Positions 8,726-17,167 of a stretch of 64,000 bases of DNA are shown here, piece after piece. The notes below the pieces were generated by a model. It saw nothing but the letters and a program-made list of their open reading frames with translations. It had not been told where the DNA came from and ran no database searches. A program made the position numbers and the translations under genes. Origin of the DNA: Tatumella citrea (GTDB taxonomy: Bacteria; Pseudomonadota; Gammaproteobacteria; Enterobacterales; Enterobacteriaceae); contig NZ_CP015579.1 of the NCBI RefSeq assembly GCF_002163585.1, forward strand, positions 4,092,001-4,156,000, read 5' to 3'. How positions within the stretch are numbered: the first letter of the stretch is position 1; each line of letters opens with the position of its first letter.

Positions 8726-9862
8726 ATGACACTGTCAATTGCAGATCAAAATAAACTGGATGAATTCTGGTCCTGGTGTGTTAAAAACCAGTATTTCAAT
8801 ATTGGTTACCCGGAGTCCGCTGATTTTGATTACACCATTCTTGAACGTTTCATGCGCTTCTCTATCAATAACTGTGGTGACTGGGCTGAATACTGCAACT
8901 ATCTGCTAAATTCATTTTCTTTCGAAAAAGAGGTTATGGAATATTTTTCCGACCTGTTCAAAATTCCTTTTTCCGAAAGCTGGGGATATGTCACCAATGG
9001 TGGTACTGAAGGTAATATGTTTGGTTGCTATCTGGGACGGGAATTATTTCCTGATGGTACGCTCTATTATTCTAAAGATACTCACTATTCAGTAGCAAAA
9101 ATTGTCAAACTGCTGAGGATTAAGTCCAGCGTTGTCGAATCGCAGCCTAACGGTGAAATTGATTATGATGACTTAATGCAGAAAATCACCCGTGATAATG
9201 AACGCCATCCGATCATTTTTGCCAATATCGGGACTACCGTTCGCGGAGCGATTGATGATATTGCGCTTATACAACAACGCCTGAAAGAGAGTGGCATCCG
9301 CCGTGAGGACTACTATCTGCATGCTGACGCTGCACTCAGCGGGATGATCCTGCCTTTTGTAAAAGATGCCCAGCCATTTACTTTTGCAGACGGTATCGAC
9401 TCGATTGGCGTTTCCGGCCATAAGATGATTGGTTCCCCGATCCCGTGTGGCATTGTGGTCGCAAAGAAAAAGAATGTAGACCGTATCTCTGTCGAGATTG
9501 ACTATATTTCTGCCCACGATAAAACCATCACCGGTTCCCGTAACGGCCACACTCCACTAATGATGTGGGAAGCTATCCGAAGCCATTCACACACTGACTG
9601 GCAACGGAGGATTGAACGTAGCCTGACTCTGGCACAATACGCGGTCGATCGCTTCCGGGAAGCAGGTATTCCGGCCTGGCGTAACCGCAATTCGATTACA
9701 GTCGTGTTCCCTTGTCCTTCGGAATCGGTATGGCAAAAACATTGCCTGGCCACTTCCGGTGATGTGGCACATCTGATCACCACCGCCCACCATCTGGACA
9801 GCACTAAAATTGATGCCCTGATCGACGACGTTATCGCTGATTTAGCCCACAAAGCGGCATAA
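8726..9862 (+). CDS. hdc: Pyridoxal-phosphate histidine decarboxylase
   Basis: This 378-residue protein has the size of the PLP-dependent histidine decarboxylases of Gram-negative bacteria (Morganella, Raoultella, Photobacterium), which convert histidine to histamine plus CO2. It belongs to the group II decarboxylase fold. Visible residues are VTNGGTEGN (89-97, phosphate binding), His120 in THYS (ring stacking), Asp201 in HADAALSG (pyridine nitrogen) and the Schiff-base Lys233 in SGHKMIGSP. The C-terminus ends in a helical region after FPCPSE. The gene lies between two APC exchangers. Two strong stem-loops directly follow its stop codon and may set its level above that of the downstream genes. 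Confidence 0.95.
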   Translation: MTLSIADQNKLDEFWSWCVKNQYFNIGYPESADFDYTILERFMRFSINNCGDWAEYCNYLLNSFSFEKEVMEYFSDLFKIPFSESWGYVTNGGTEGNMFGCYLGRELFPDGTLYYSKDTHYSVAKIVKLLRIKSSVVESQPNGEIDYDDLMQKITRDNERHPIIFANIGTTVRGAIDDIALIQQRLKESGIRREDYYLHADAALSGMILPFVKDAQPFTFADGIDSIGVSGHKMIGSPIPCGIVVAKKKNVDRISVEIDYISAHDKTITGSRNGHTPLMMWEAIRSHSHTDWQRRIERSLTLAQYAVDRFREAGIPAWRNRNSITVVFPCPSESVWQKHCLATSGDVAHLITTAHHLDSTKIDALIDDVIADLAHKAA

Positions 9863-9865
9863 AAA

Positions 9866-9938
9866 AGGACAGTGGTGAACCACCACTGTCCTGTCGGGTA
9901 CGCAGCCGGCACTGACGCCAATCATCACCGGCTGCGTA
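9866..9938 (+). promoter_or_regulatory. Tandem perfect stem-loops between hdc and hdcT2
   Basis: Two perfect inverted repeats lie in the 168-bp hdc-hdcT2 gap. The first is AGGACAGTGGTG (9866-9877) with CACCACTGTCCT (9881-9892), a 12-bp stem with a 3-nt loop. The second is TACGCAGCCGG (9899-9909) with CCGGCTGCGTA (9928-9938), 11 bp with an 18-nt loop. Neither has a downstream T-run on the plus strand, so they look more like 3'-end protection or attenuation elements than full intrinsic terminators. Confidence 0.7.
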
Positions 9939-10030
9939 TCACATCTGCGCCAGAGTATCACACGACCTGATCACCGGAACGTGGGTCAGATCAACTCTCT
10001 GCCATGCCAGTTTATTTACAGGGCTACGTG

Positions 10031-11401
10031 ATGACGAACGACAAAAATATCTCCCCGCATAAAATGGGCCTGCCGACACTGACCATAATGACAGCATCCA
10101 ATATGATGGGCAGTGGCGTATTTATGCTGCCCGCCACCCTGGCAGGTATTGGTTCTGTCTCTGTATGGGGCTGGATGCTGACATTTCCCGGGGTGATTGT
10201 TCTGGCCCTGATCTTCAATAAAATTAACGCTATCCATCCGCAAAATGGCGGAATAATTGCCAATATAGGTCACTGCTTTGGCCCGTTTGTTGGCCTGCAA
10301 ATGACGCTTTTTTACTGGTTATCCACGTGGATTGGCAACTGCGCTCTGTTGTTAGCCAGTATCAGCTATCTGTCCGGATTAGTCCCGGGACTGTCTACCC
10401 CCACAGGGGCGTTCTGTGGTTGTATGATTCTGCTCTGGTTGTCGGTGGTTTTCGGACTATTTGGAGTTCGCCTGGTCGGCGGGGCTCAGATTATCACCGG
10501 CAGCTGCATGATGCTGGTTATCCTGTCGGTTGCCGTCTGCGGCTGGTTTCATTTTAGCCCGCATAATTATTTGTCTGCATATAACGTGAGTGGCCAGAGT
10601 CAGACGCAGGCAATATTTCACGCCGCGACTCTCTCGATGTGGGGCTTCCTGGGTATGGAATCTGCTTCGGTTTCTTCAGGCCAGGTTAGGAACCCACGTC
10701 GTACCATTCCACTGGCAACACTGGCCGGACTGGGTATCGCCCTGCTCTGCTATCTGATTTCCAGTAATGCCATTATGGGCCTGCTGCCGCACAGCAGCCT
10801 GGTCGTATCAGCTTCACCCTTTGCCGACAGTGCCAGACTGCTGTGGGGACCCCGGGCCGCGCAGATTGTCTCTCTGCTGGTCGTCATTGCCTGCATCGGC
10901 GCAATTCCTGGCTGGCAGATATTGCAGACTGAGGTCCCCAGAGCGGCCGCCGGTGCCGGGTTATTCCCGGCCGTGTTTGGCAAAACCAATCGCTTTGGGG
11001 TGTCCTGGGTTGCGCTGATTTTTACTTCAGTGCTGATGTCAGGCGTACTGCTGATGACACTATCTGCTGACCTGCAGTCACAATTTCGTACCGTCATTGG
11101 CCTGGCAGTCTCCGCTTCGCTGTTCCCTTATGCCTTCGCCGCGCTATCACTGCCAGTCATGCTGATTCGGTTATCAGCCAGTCGCCGGAAAACCTCTGGT
11201 TGGGTGTTGATGGCTTTAGTGGCGCTAACATTTGTCAGTCTGGCCATTATTTCCGGTCAGTCTGACACACTGGTGTGCGGAATATTGATACAGATGGCTA
11301 CTCTGCCACTTTACCTGCTTTACACTTCCCGTCGGAAAAAACCGGCCCTGCAGGACGAATCCGGTCAGCCGGCCGCTCTGTTGGCCGAATACAAGGAATG
11401 A
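10031..11401 (+). CDS. hdcT2: Second histidine/histamine antiporter, APC family
   Basis: This 456-residue, 12-helix APC exchanger is clearly paralogous to hdcT1: both begin HKMG shortly after the start and share [16 protein letters not shown](R/D)NP and the SxSxFADxAR region. I place the start at the ATG at 10031 (MTNDKNISPHKMG), which aligns with hdcT1; an in-frame ATG at 10004 would add nine residues without a better ribosome-binding site. The stop codon is two bases before the hisRS ATG, so the two genes are translationally linked. The Morganella cluster likewise has two exchanger genes around hdc. The division of labour between the two is not visible in sequence. Confidence 0.85.
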   Translation: MTNDKNISPHKMGLPTLTIMTASNMMGSGVFMLPATLAGIGSVSVWGWMLTFPGVIVLALIFNKINAIHPQNGGIIANIGHCFGPFVGLQMTLFYWLSTWIGNCALLLASISYLSGLVPGLSTPTGAFCGCMILLWLSVVFGLFGVRLVGGAQIITGSCMMLVILSVAVCGWFHFSPHNYLSAYNVSGQSQTQAIFHAATLSMWGFLGMESASVSSGQVRNPRRTIPLATLAGLGIALLCYLISSNAIMGLLPHSSLVVSASPFADSARLLWGPRAAQIVSLLVVIACIGAIPGWQILQTEVPRAAAGAGLFPAVFGKTNRFGVSWVALIFTSVLMSGVLLMTLSADLQSQFRTVIGLAVSASLFPYAFAALSLPVMLIRLSASRRKTSGWVLMALVALTFVSLAIISGQSDTLVCGILIQMATLPLYLLYTSRRKKPALQDESGQPAALLAEYKE

Positions 11402-11403
11402 TC

Positions 11404-12699
11404 ATGAACGAAATCAAATCTATCCGTGGCATGCATGATGTTCTGCCGGACGAAACTCCCCACTGGCAATGGCTGGAAAATAAATTCCGCCAGATGGTTC
11501 ACCGCTATGGTTATCAGGAAATGCGGCTACCGTTACTGGAGCCTGTGTCTCTGTTTGAGCGGGCGGTTGGCGCATCCACCGATATTGTGTCAAAGGAGAT
11601 GTACAACTTTCAGGATAAGAGCGGGGAGAATATCACCCTGCGCCCGGAAGGCACCAGTGGCTGCCTGCGGGCAGTGCTGGAAAATAATATGTGCTACAAC
11701 AAAACCCAACGCCTGTGGTATCAGGGCCCGATGTTCCGTTATGAGCGTCCACAAAAAGGCCGTCTGCGCCAGTTCACCCAGTTTGGGGTGGAAGCCTACG
11801 GGATGTCTGGTGCCGATATCGATGCCGAGCTGATTTTTATGGTCAGAGATCTGTTTGCCGGATTAGGTCTGGAAAAACATGTACGCCTGGAAATTAATTC
11901 TCTGGGGGACAGCAGTGAAAGGCAACAACATCGCGAGGCACTGGTCGGGTGGTTTAGTCGTCATGAGGATTTGCTGGATGAAGAAAGCAAAATTCGCCTG
12001 AAAGTAAGTCCACTGCGCATTCTCGACAGTAAAAACCCGCAGCTACAACCGATCATCGAACAGGCCCCGCAACTTCTGGATTTCCTGCAACAGGAGTCAC
12101 GCCAGCATTTTACTACCCTGTGCGAGCTACTGGATAAAGCCGATATCGCTTACCGGATCAACCCACGGCTGGTCAGGGGGCTGGATTATTATTCCAGGAC
12201 AGTATTTGAATGGATAACCGACGATCTCGGTGCCCAGGGCACCGTGTGTGGTGGAGGCCGTTATGATGGTCTGGCCGAACTGTTTAGTCACAAAACACTG
12301 CCATGCTGTGGGTTTGCGATTGGTATTGAACGGCTGTTGCTGCTACTGGAAGCCACGAACTGTAAGTCCGGCGATACCAGCCATATTCCGGATGTTGTGG
12401 TGACCTCAGAGCTGACCGATGGAGGAGTGCAGGCTCTGCTGCTAGCTGAGCAATTGCGCCGCCGGTTTACCAGTTTGCGGGTACTGACCGATTGCAGTAG
12501 TGCCAGGCTGAAACGGCAGCATCAGCATGCCCTGAACCGCCAATGCCGGATGATTATTACCCTGAACCAGGACGGGCAGATCAGATTGTGGGATCTACAG
12601 AATAATCATCAGCTGGACGTGGATGAGGCGCGACTGCATGCCACTATTGCCGGGCGGATGCAAAGCTGGCGGATGTCTGCACCAGCCACCCCGGCTTAA
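11404..12699 (+). CDS. hisRS: Histidyl-tRNA synthetase paralogue of the histamine cluster
   Basis: This 431-residue class II synthetase has all HisRS catalytic signatures: LRPEGTSG (motif 1 side), motif 2 FRYERPQKGRLRQFTQFG, the histidine-specific LVRGLDYYSRTVFEW, GGGRYDGLAE, and motif 3 GFAIGIERLL. The C-terminal anticodon-binding domain is diverged: where E. coli HisS has a GGGNFKKQ-type stretch, this protein has DCSSARLKRQHQ. HisRS genes are known companions of histidine decarboxylase clusters in Morganella and lactic acid bacteria, probably keeping tRNA-His charged while histidine is drained. It is not at the usual hisS locus (no ispG or der nearby). The ATG at 11404 follows ACAAGGAATGATC; a longer upstream frame overlaps hdcT2 and is rejected. 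Confidence 0.93.
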   Translation: MNEIKSIRGMHDVLPDETPHWQWLENKFRQMVHRYGYQEMRLPLLEPVSLFERAVGASTDIVSKEMYNFQDKSGENITLRPEGTSGCLRAVLENNMCYNKTQRLWYQGPMFRYERPQKGRLRQFTQFGVEAYGMSGADIDAELIFMVRDLFAGLGLEKHVRLEINSLGDSSERQQHREALVGWFSRHEDLLDEESKIRLKVSPLRILDSKNPQLQPIIEQAPQLLDFLQQESRQHFTTLCELLDKADIAYRINPRLVRGLDYYSRTVFEWITDDLGAQGTVCGGGRYDGLAELFSHKTLPCCGFAIGIERLLLLLEATNCKSGDTSHIPDVVVTSELTDGGVQALLLAEQLRRRFTSLRVLTDCSSARLKRQHQHALNRQCRMIITLNQDGQIRLWDLQNNHQLDVDEARLHATIAGRMQSWRMSAPATPA

Positions 12700-12781
12700 C
12701 AGGCCGAAACGACCTGTCAGTTAATCACCTGCCGCTGTCATCCCGTACCGCGGCAGTCTTTATCTCCGGGAAAGTTATCAA

Positions 12782-14632
12782 ATGCCCAGAAAAAACCGTC
12801 TGTTTATTGAGGGGTTGCCCCACCTGGTACAGCTGCGAGGCCATAATTCTCAGCCATTATTCCAGGACAGTACCGATTATCAGCACTGCCTTGGCTGCCT
12901 TGATAAAGCGCTACAGGAATATGATATACGGCTGCACGCCTATTCACTGACACCCGCCCGTGCACTGTTGCTGCTAAGTGCAGCCGACAAGCAACAACTT
13001 GGCCGTTTTATGCAGCATCTGGGGCGCAGCTATGTGCCGTTTTATAACCAGAAATATCACCGCCGCGGGGCATTGTGGGAAAGTCGCTATGACAGTTGCC
13101 CACTCGAAGCCAGCAGCTATTTTCTGTTAGTAAAAAAATATGTAGAACAGCCGGCACAGGAGCTACCCTGGCACAGCTTTGACGATCAACCTGCCACAAG
13201 AATCACCCCCCACAACGAATACCTGAACCTTGGCAGTGATGATCAGCAGCGCCGTCGCAACTATCAGGCGTTTTGCCGCACCCCGGACAGCCCTGCCATT
13301 ACCCTGAATATCGGTTATGCACTGGAGCAAAATTGCCTGCTGGCTACCGCTGGCTACAGCCGTCCACTGGAGCAAACCCTGCAGCGTCGCCTCAGACCAC
13401 GCCAGTCCGGTCGCCCAAGAAAACATTTTAATAATCCGGTGGTGATGTGGAGTCAGCTGGAAAATCAGGCGAAAGCGCTGTTAGATCGCTACTGCTATCA
13501 GGAGGTCCGGTTGAGTTTGCTGGAACAGGATGCCGTGCTGCCAGCGGTACGCTTCTCTCTGCAGGATAATGATTGTCCGGTCAGCCACCATAGCCGGTTG
13601 TGCAATGACGGTACCGAAAGTTGCCTGCAACTGGTGTCCCGTCATCGTCAGCTACAGGATGCCAGCCGGCTCTGGTATCTCGGCGAGACATTTCGTCATG
13701 GCGATGATCAGCCCCGGACTCTGCGTCAGTACCACCAGCTGGGGGTAGAGGCATTTGGCTATCAGGGAACAGCTATTGTGCTGGAGCAGCTTCAGCTTCA
13801 GCAGACCCTGTTTCGCCAGTTGGGCATCGATAAGCACACTGAGTTACGTATCAATACCCCGGGTACCGGGCAGGAATTCAGTGATTACTGTCACCGTTTA
13901 CGCCAGTGGTATCAGCCATTACATTACCTGCTGACGCCACAGCAGCAGCAATGGTCAGTCGAGAATCCGGTCCGTCTGTTGCAAAACATCGGGAATGATC
14001 CTCTGCTTAGTCGTCTCAACCAACAGGCCCCCTGCGCTACCGGGTTTCTTTCAGAGCACTCTCGCCAGCAATTTACCCTGCTATGCCAGGCGCTGAACCA
14101 ACTGCATATCCCCTACATCCATGACCACGGACTATTTTCTGCTAACCATTACAATACCTTAGTCTTCGAATGGCATAACGATATGCTGGAAGAACACTCA
14201 TTACTCAGCCGTGGCGGATGTTATGATGAAAATGCCAGCCGTATCGCTGGTACACCTTTATCGGCCTGTGGTTTCACAATGATGTTCGACAATCTGATGC
14301 AGTTACTGGTTAGATTACAGGGTACCGGAGTACTCAGCCCGCCCACGGATGTTGTGATCATTGCCGATCAGGAAAAAAATCGCTCCGCCGCCCTGATCCT
14401 TGGCAGAAAACTCCGTCAGCATTTCCCGCAACTCAGTATCATCAATGACTGCTCGTCACTGCGCCTGCCCACCCGAATCAGAAATGCTCTGCACCAGGGG
14501 GCCAGGGTTATTTTGCAGGTAAATGAAGACGACAGCGCACTGACTCTGATGACCCGCGAGCCGGCGAGCGAACAGCAACTTCCGGTCAGCGAGGTCATCG
14601 CACAGCTCAGCCGGTTAATGTTAGTGCCTTAG
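12782..14632 (+). CDS. Fusion of degenerate Y1 transposase domain and degenerate HisRS-like domain
   Basis: This 616-residue protein is an unusual chimera. Residues 1-219 match REP-associated Y1 transposases: GLPHLVQLRGHNSQPLF near the start, RRGALWESRYDS (94-105), KKYVEQP (118-124, Tyr120 at the nucleophile position) and the basic tail RRLRPRQSGRPRKH (202-215). The metal-binding HUH pair is lost: MPNHVHLL is replaced by LTPARALL (Arg60, Leu62). Residues 220-616 align over their length with the neighbouring HisRS: RLWYLGETFRHGDD, LRQYHQLGVEAFG, TLVFEWHND and a shared DCSSLRL. Catalytic elements are destroyed: motif 2 Glu is Gly307, RGLDYY is replaced by FSANHY, GGGRYDG is RGGCYDE, and the motif 3 ERLL is DNLM. 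The frame is intact throughout, so both halves appear retained for a non-catalytic role. It is 82 bp after hisRS and before a terminator. Confidence 0.9.
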   Translation: MPRKNRLFIEGLPHLVQLRGHNSQPLFQDSTDYQHCLGCLDKALQEYDIRLHAYSLTPARALLLLSAADKQQLGRFMQHLGRSYVPFYNQKYHRRGALWESRYDSCPLEASSYFLLVKKYVEQPAQELPWHSFDDQPATRITPHNEYLNLGSDDQQRRRNYQAFCRTPDSPAITLNIGYALEQNCLLATAGYSRPLEQTLQRRLRPRQSGRPRKHFNNPVVMWSQLENQAKALLDRYCYQEVRLSLLEQDAVLPAVRFSLQDNDCPVSHHSRLCNDGTESCLQLVSRHRQLQDASRLWYLGETFRHGDDQPRTLRQYHQLGVEAFGYQGTAIVLEQLQLQQTLFRQLGIDKHTELRINTPGTGQEFSDYCHRLRQWYQPLHYLLTPQQQQWSVENPVRLLQNIGNDPLLSRLNQQAPCATGFLSEHSRQQFTLLCQALNQLHIPYIHDHGLFSANHYNTLVFEWHNDMLEEHSLLSRGGCYDENASRIAGTPLSACGFTMMFDNLMQLLVRLQGTGVLSPPTDVVIIADQEKNRSAALILGRKLRQHFPQLSIINDCSSLRLPTRIRNALHQGARVILQVNEDDSALTLMTREPASEQQLPVSEVIAQLSRLMLVP

Positions 14633-14784
14633 CAGAGAAACTCCGTGGTTCTGCTGGATTAAATTACTGCCTGGCGGCACACTGAGGTAGTCAGACGCAC
14701 AGTACCGGCCCACAATCCTCCGGTGCATCTTGCGGCCTTTGTTCCAAAGCATCGCAACGGCTGACTGAATGAATCCGGCCGACA

Positions 14785-14807
14785 GCTGGCAATGCCAGCG
14801 ATTTTTT
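14785..14807 (+). terminator. Intrinsic terminator ending the histamine operon
   Basis: GCTGGC-AAT-GCCAGC followed by GATTTTTT forms a compact rho-independent terminator. It lies about 150 bp after the fusion gene and 22 bp before the next gene, so it likely ends transcription of hdc through the fusion. Confidence 0.75.
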
Positions 14808-14828
14808 AACATTACGGAGTTTTACACT

Positions 14829-15608
14829 GTGTCTGAACCGCTTTTATATCCGGATGAACCTACCGCCTTTACTGTAACGAACCCGGAAGGCACCTCACCC
14901 TTTCTTATCCTGTGTGACCATGCAGGTAAGCAAATCCCCCGCCGGCTTGGAAGCCTTGGCCTGAATGAGTCTGATATTAACCGGCACATTGGCTGGGATA
15001 TTGGTGCACTTGCGGTTTCAAAACTGCTCAGTGAGTCTCTGGATGCGACATTAGTTTCCCAGACCTACTCACGGCTGGTTATCGACTGCAACCGGACTCC
15101 TGGTGTGAAAAGCTCCATTCCGCTGCTGTCTGAAGATACGGTGATCCCGGGCAATGAAGGGATCTCTGCGGAGCAAAAAGAAGCCCGCCGTCAGGAGATC
15201 TTCACTCCGTATCACGATCAGATCCGGCAGATCCTGGAACAACGGCGTCAGCGCGGTCAGACAACATGCATTCTGGCTATGCACAGTTTTACTCCGGTCT
15301 ACCTGGGTGTCGCCCGCCCGTGGCATATCGGTGTATTGTATAACCGTCTGAAAGCGTATCCGCATGCTTTACTGGATAGCCTGCACCAGCGTAATCAGTG
15401 GGTGATTGGCGATAACGAGCCCTATTCGGTTTCAGATGCCACCGACTATGCGTTGCCACAACATGCTGAAAAGAATGGTATTCCTGCTGTGGAAATTGAA
15501 CTACGCCAGGATTTAATTGCCGATAGCGAAGGGCAACAACGCTGGGCAGCGGATCTTGATCTTCTGTTCCGCGAAGCCTGGAACAACTATCCGGGCGAGG
15601 CAAACTAA
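14829..15608 (+). CDS. N-formylglutamate amidohydrolase family protein
   Basis: This 259-residue protein belongs to the FGase family (PF05013), which releases formate from N-formyl-glutamate in the last step of one histidine-degradation (Hut) route. Family motifs visible are CDHAGKQIPRRLG (29-41), INRHIGWDIGA (50-60), the SRLVIDCNRTPG segment (81-92), AMHSFTPVY and EIELRQDLI. I chose the GTG at 14829 because ACGGAG sits 9 nt upstream; the longer ATG form at 14769 runs through the terminator stem. The genes hutU, hutH and hutI are not nearby, so it may act on other N-formyl or N-acyl amino acids. It sits directly after the histamine operon. Confidence 0.85.
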   Translation: MSEPLLYPDEPTAFTVTNPEGTSPFLILCDHAGKQIPRRLGSLGLNESDINRHIGWDIGALAVSKLLSESLDATLVSQTYSRLVIDCNRTPGVKSSIPLLSEDTVIPGNEGISAEQKEARRQEIFTPYHDQIRQILEQRRQRGQTTCILAMHSFTPVYLGVARPWHIGVLYNRLKAYPHALLDSLHQRNQWVIGDNEPYSVSDATDYALPQHAEKNGIPAVEIELRQDLIADSEGQQRWAADLDLLFREAWNNYPGEAN

Positions 15609-15650
15609 CCGGGTAATGCAGGAACCCTGTACTGAGTGGCCTGTATTTTC

Positions 15651-15669
15651 GCCCCCGGCTGCCGGGGGC
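15651..15669. terminator. GC-rich hairpin between convergent genes
   Basis: GCCCCCGGC / GCCGGGGGC around one T, effectively 8 bp with a 3-nt loop, lies exactly at the 3' junction of the convergent amidohydrolase and MFS genes. There is no clear T-run on either strand, so it is a probable bidirectional but weak terminator. Confidence 0.55.
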
Positions 15670-17060
15670 TAACTGTCCGCAGAGTGTTCCCCGGCCTTAA
15701 CCATTTTCCCCGCGTTGATCGCCACCACCATGCCAGCGACAGCGGCCCATGTGAGCCATTGAAAAGCCTGCTCCCATTCGCTGGCGCTATGTCCTTTGCC
15801 AAGTAAGAGACCGAGAACCGCCAGAGTGATTGCCCCGCTCAGATACTGGCTGGTGACAATTACCGCGCTGGCACGGCCCTGTAAATCCGTAGCAACACCA
15901 CTTAGCCCCAGACTGAATATCGCCGGGTAGACTATTCCATGTCCGATACCACTCAGAATCACCCCGCTCACAAACCATAGCGATTGCTGAGTCAATGCCT
16001 GGCTGCCCTGCAGGTAAAATCCTGCAGCACATAATAAAAATCCCAGGCACAACAACTGCTGCATGCTGTACCGGCCCGCTAGCCCACGATAAACACGGTT
16101 ACCCGCCATGATTAACACCGCCAGTGGAACAAACAACAGTCCGGTCTGTAGCGCACTGAAATCGTAATATTGCTGCCACAACAGAGTCAGCAGGTAAAAC
16201 TGGCTGCCGGCACTGGCCATATAACAGGCACTGGCCAGCCAGCTGGCCTGAAACGAAACCCGCTGCCTTAACTCCGGGCCAATCAGCGGCCGTGAAGACC
16301 ATTTTTCATTCAGTAAAAACAGCCCTGCCAACACTACCGCTAGCCGGTTCAGCAGATAATCCGGCGCACCCTCGCTACTTAGCCGCAGTAACGCCAGAAC
16401 AGTAAAGCCTGCAGCGGCACTACCCACTAATGCACCTGGCGTAAACAGCCCACGGGTTTCAGAGCGCGGCTGCGCAGGAAAATGTCGCCACACCAGCCAC
16501 AGGATCAGCATCCCGGCCGGGATATTCAGCAAAAATATCAGTGGCCAGTACAATTGAGCCAGAATCCCACCCAGTATCACGCCCGCCACTAACCCTGCTG
16601 CTCCGGTGGCACTCCAGATAGTCAGCGCCTGTCGGTACGCTATGCCCTGAAAACGGCCTGCCATCAGTGCCAGAATTGACGGCTGCATAAAGGCAGCAGC
16701 AACTCCCTGTAATGCCCGGGCAGCCAGCAACCACTCAGGCTGATGAGCCAGCGCCCCGGGAACTGAGGCCAGCATAAACAGTCCCATTGCCATGCTGAAC
16801 GTCAACCTTGCACCCATCCGATCGCATATTGCGCCACCCGCCAGCAAAAAAGCCGCAAAACAGAGCCCGTATACCGCCATTATCCCCCCGGCTTCCGCGG
16901 TGCTGAGATGCAGTTGTGCGGTAATCACCGGCAAAGCCACGAACATCACTGCATAATCCAGTGCAATAATCGCCTGTGCCATACCGGGGACCACGCTGGC
17001 AAAAGCCGATGATCTTCCGGACTGCGGGGTTATGGCAGGTTGCATCACTCTCTCCGTCAT
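15669..17060 (-). CDS. MFS efflux transporter, DHA2-like
   Basis: This 463-residue inner-membrane protein has about 14 hydrophobic segments and the MFS features GGAICDRMGARLTF (loop 2-3 motif A) and ARALQGVAAAFMQPSILAL (TM4 region, motif typical of drug:H+ antiporters). It is most like the 14-TM DHA2 group (EmrB/SmvA-type) that exports drugs or toxic compounds. It is transcribed divergently from a GcvA-like LysR gene starting 107 bp away, the usual arrangement for a regulator of the pump. An alternative start at residue 6 (MQPAIT) is possible. Substrate is unknown. Confidence 0.82.
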   Translation of the reverse strand: MTERVMQPAITPQSGRSSAFASVVPGMAQAIIALDYAVMFVALPVITAQLHLSTAEAGGIMAVYGLCFAAFLLAGGAICDRMGARLTFSMAMGLFMLASVPGALAHQPEWLLAARALQGVAAAFMQPSILALMAGRFQGIAYRQALTIWSATGAAGLVAGVILGGILAQLYWPLIFLLNIPAGMLILWLVWRHFPAQPRSETRGLFTPGALVGSAAAGFTVLALLRLSSEGAPDYLLNRLAVVLAGLFLLNEKWSSRPLIGPELRQRVSFQASWLASACYMASAGSQFYLLTLLWQQYYDFSALQTGLLFVPLAVLIMAGNRVYRGLAGRYSMQQLLCLGFLLCAAGFYLQGSQALTQQSLWFVSGVILSGIGHGIVYPAIFSLGLSGVATDLQGRASAVIVTSQYLSGAITLAVLGLLLGKGHSASEWEQAFQWLTWAAVAGMVVAINAGKMVKAGEHSADS

Positions 17061-17167
17061 AAAAATGAATTTAGTTCATGATTAAATATTCCGGAACACA
17101 GATTAATGCCTTGTTATACTGGATTACAAAATCATATATTTCATTCAAAGATGAGTTTAATTCAGCT

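Noticed and set aside
11275-11403. 43-residue N-terminal extension of the cluster HisRS
   Set aside because: It overlaps the end of hdcT2 in another frame, has no ribosome-binding site, and the ATG at 11404 gives the standard HisRS N-terminus.
14668-14680. TGCCTGGCGGCA resembling the start of 5S rRNA
   Set aside because: Only about 12 bases match and the following sequence does not continue as 5S rRNA; chance similarity.
14633-14784. Possible REP sequences as targets of the Y1 domain
   Set aside because: No tetranucleotide-plus-palindrome REP unit repeated in the window was found by eye, and the Y1 domain lacks the HUH histidines.
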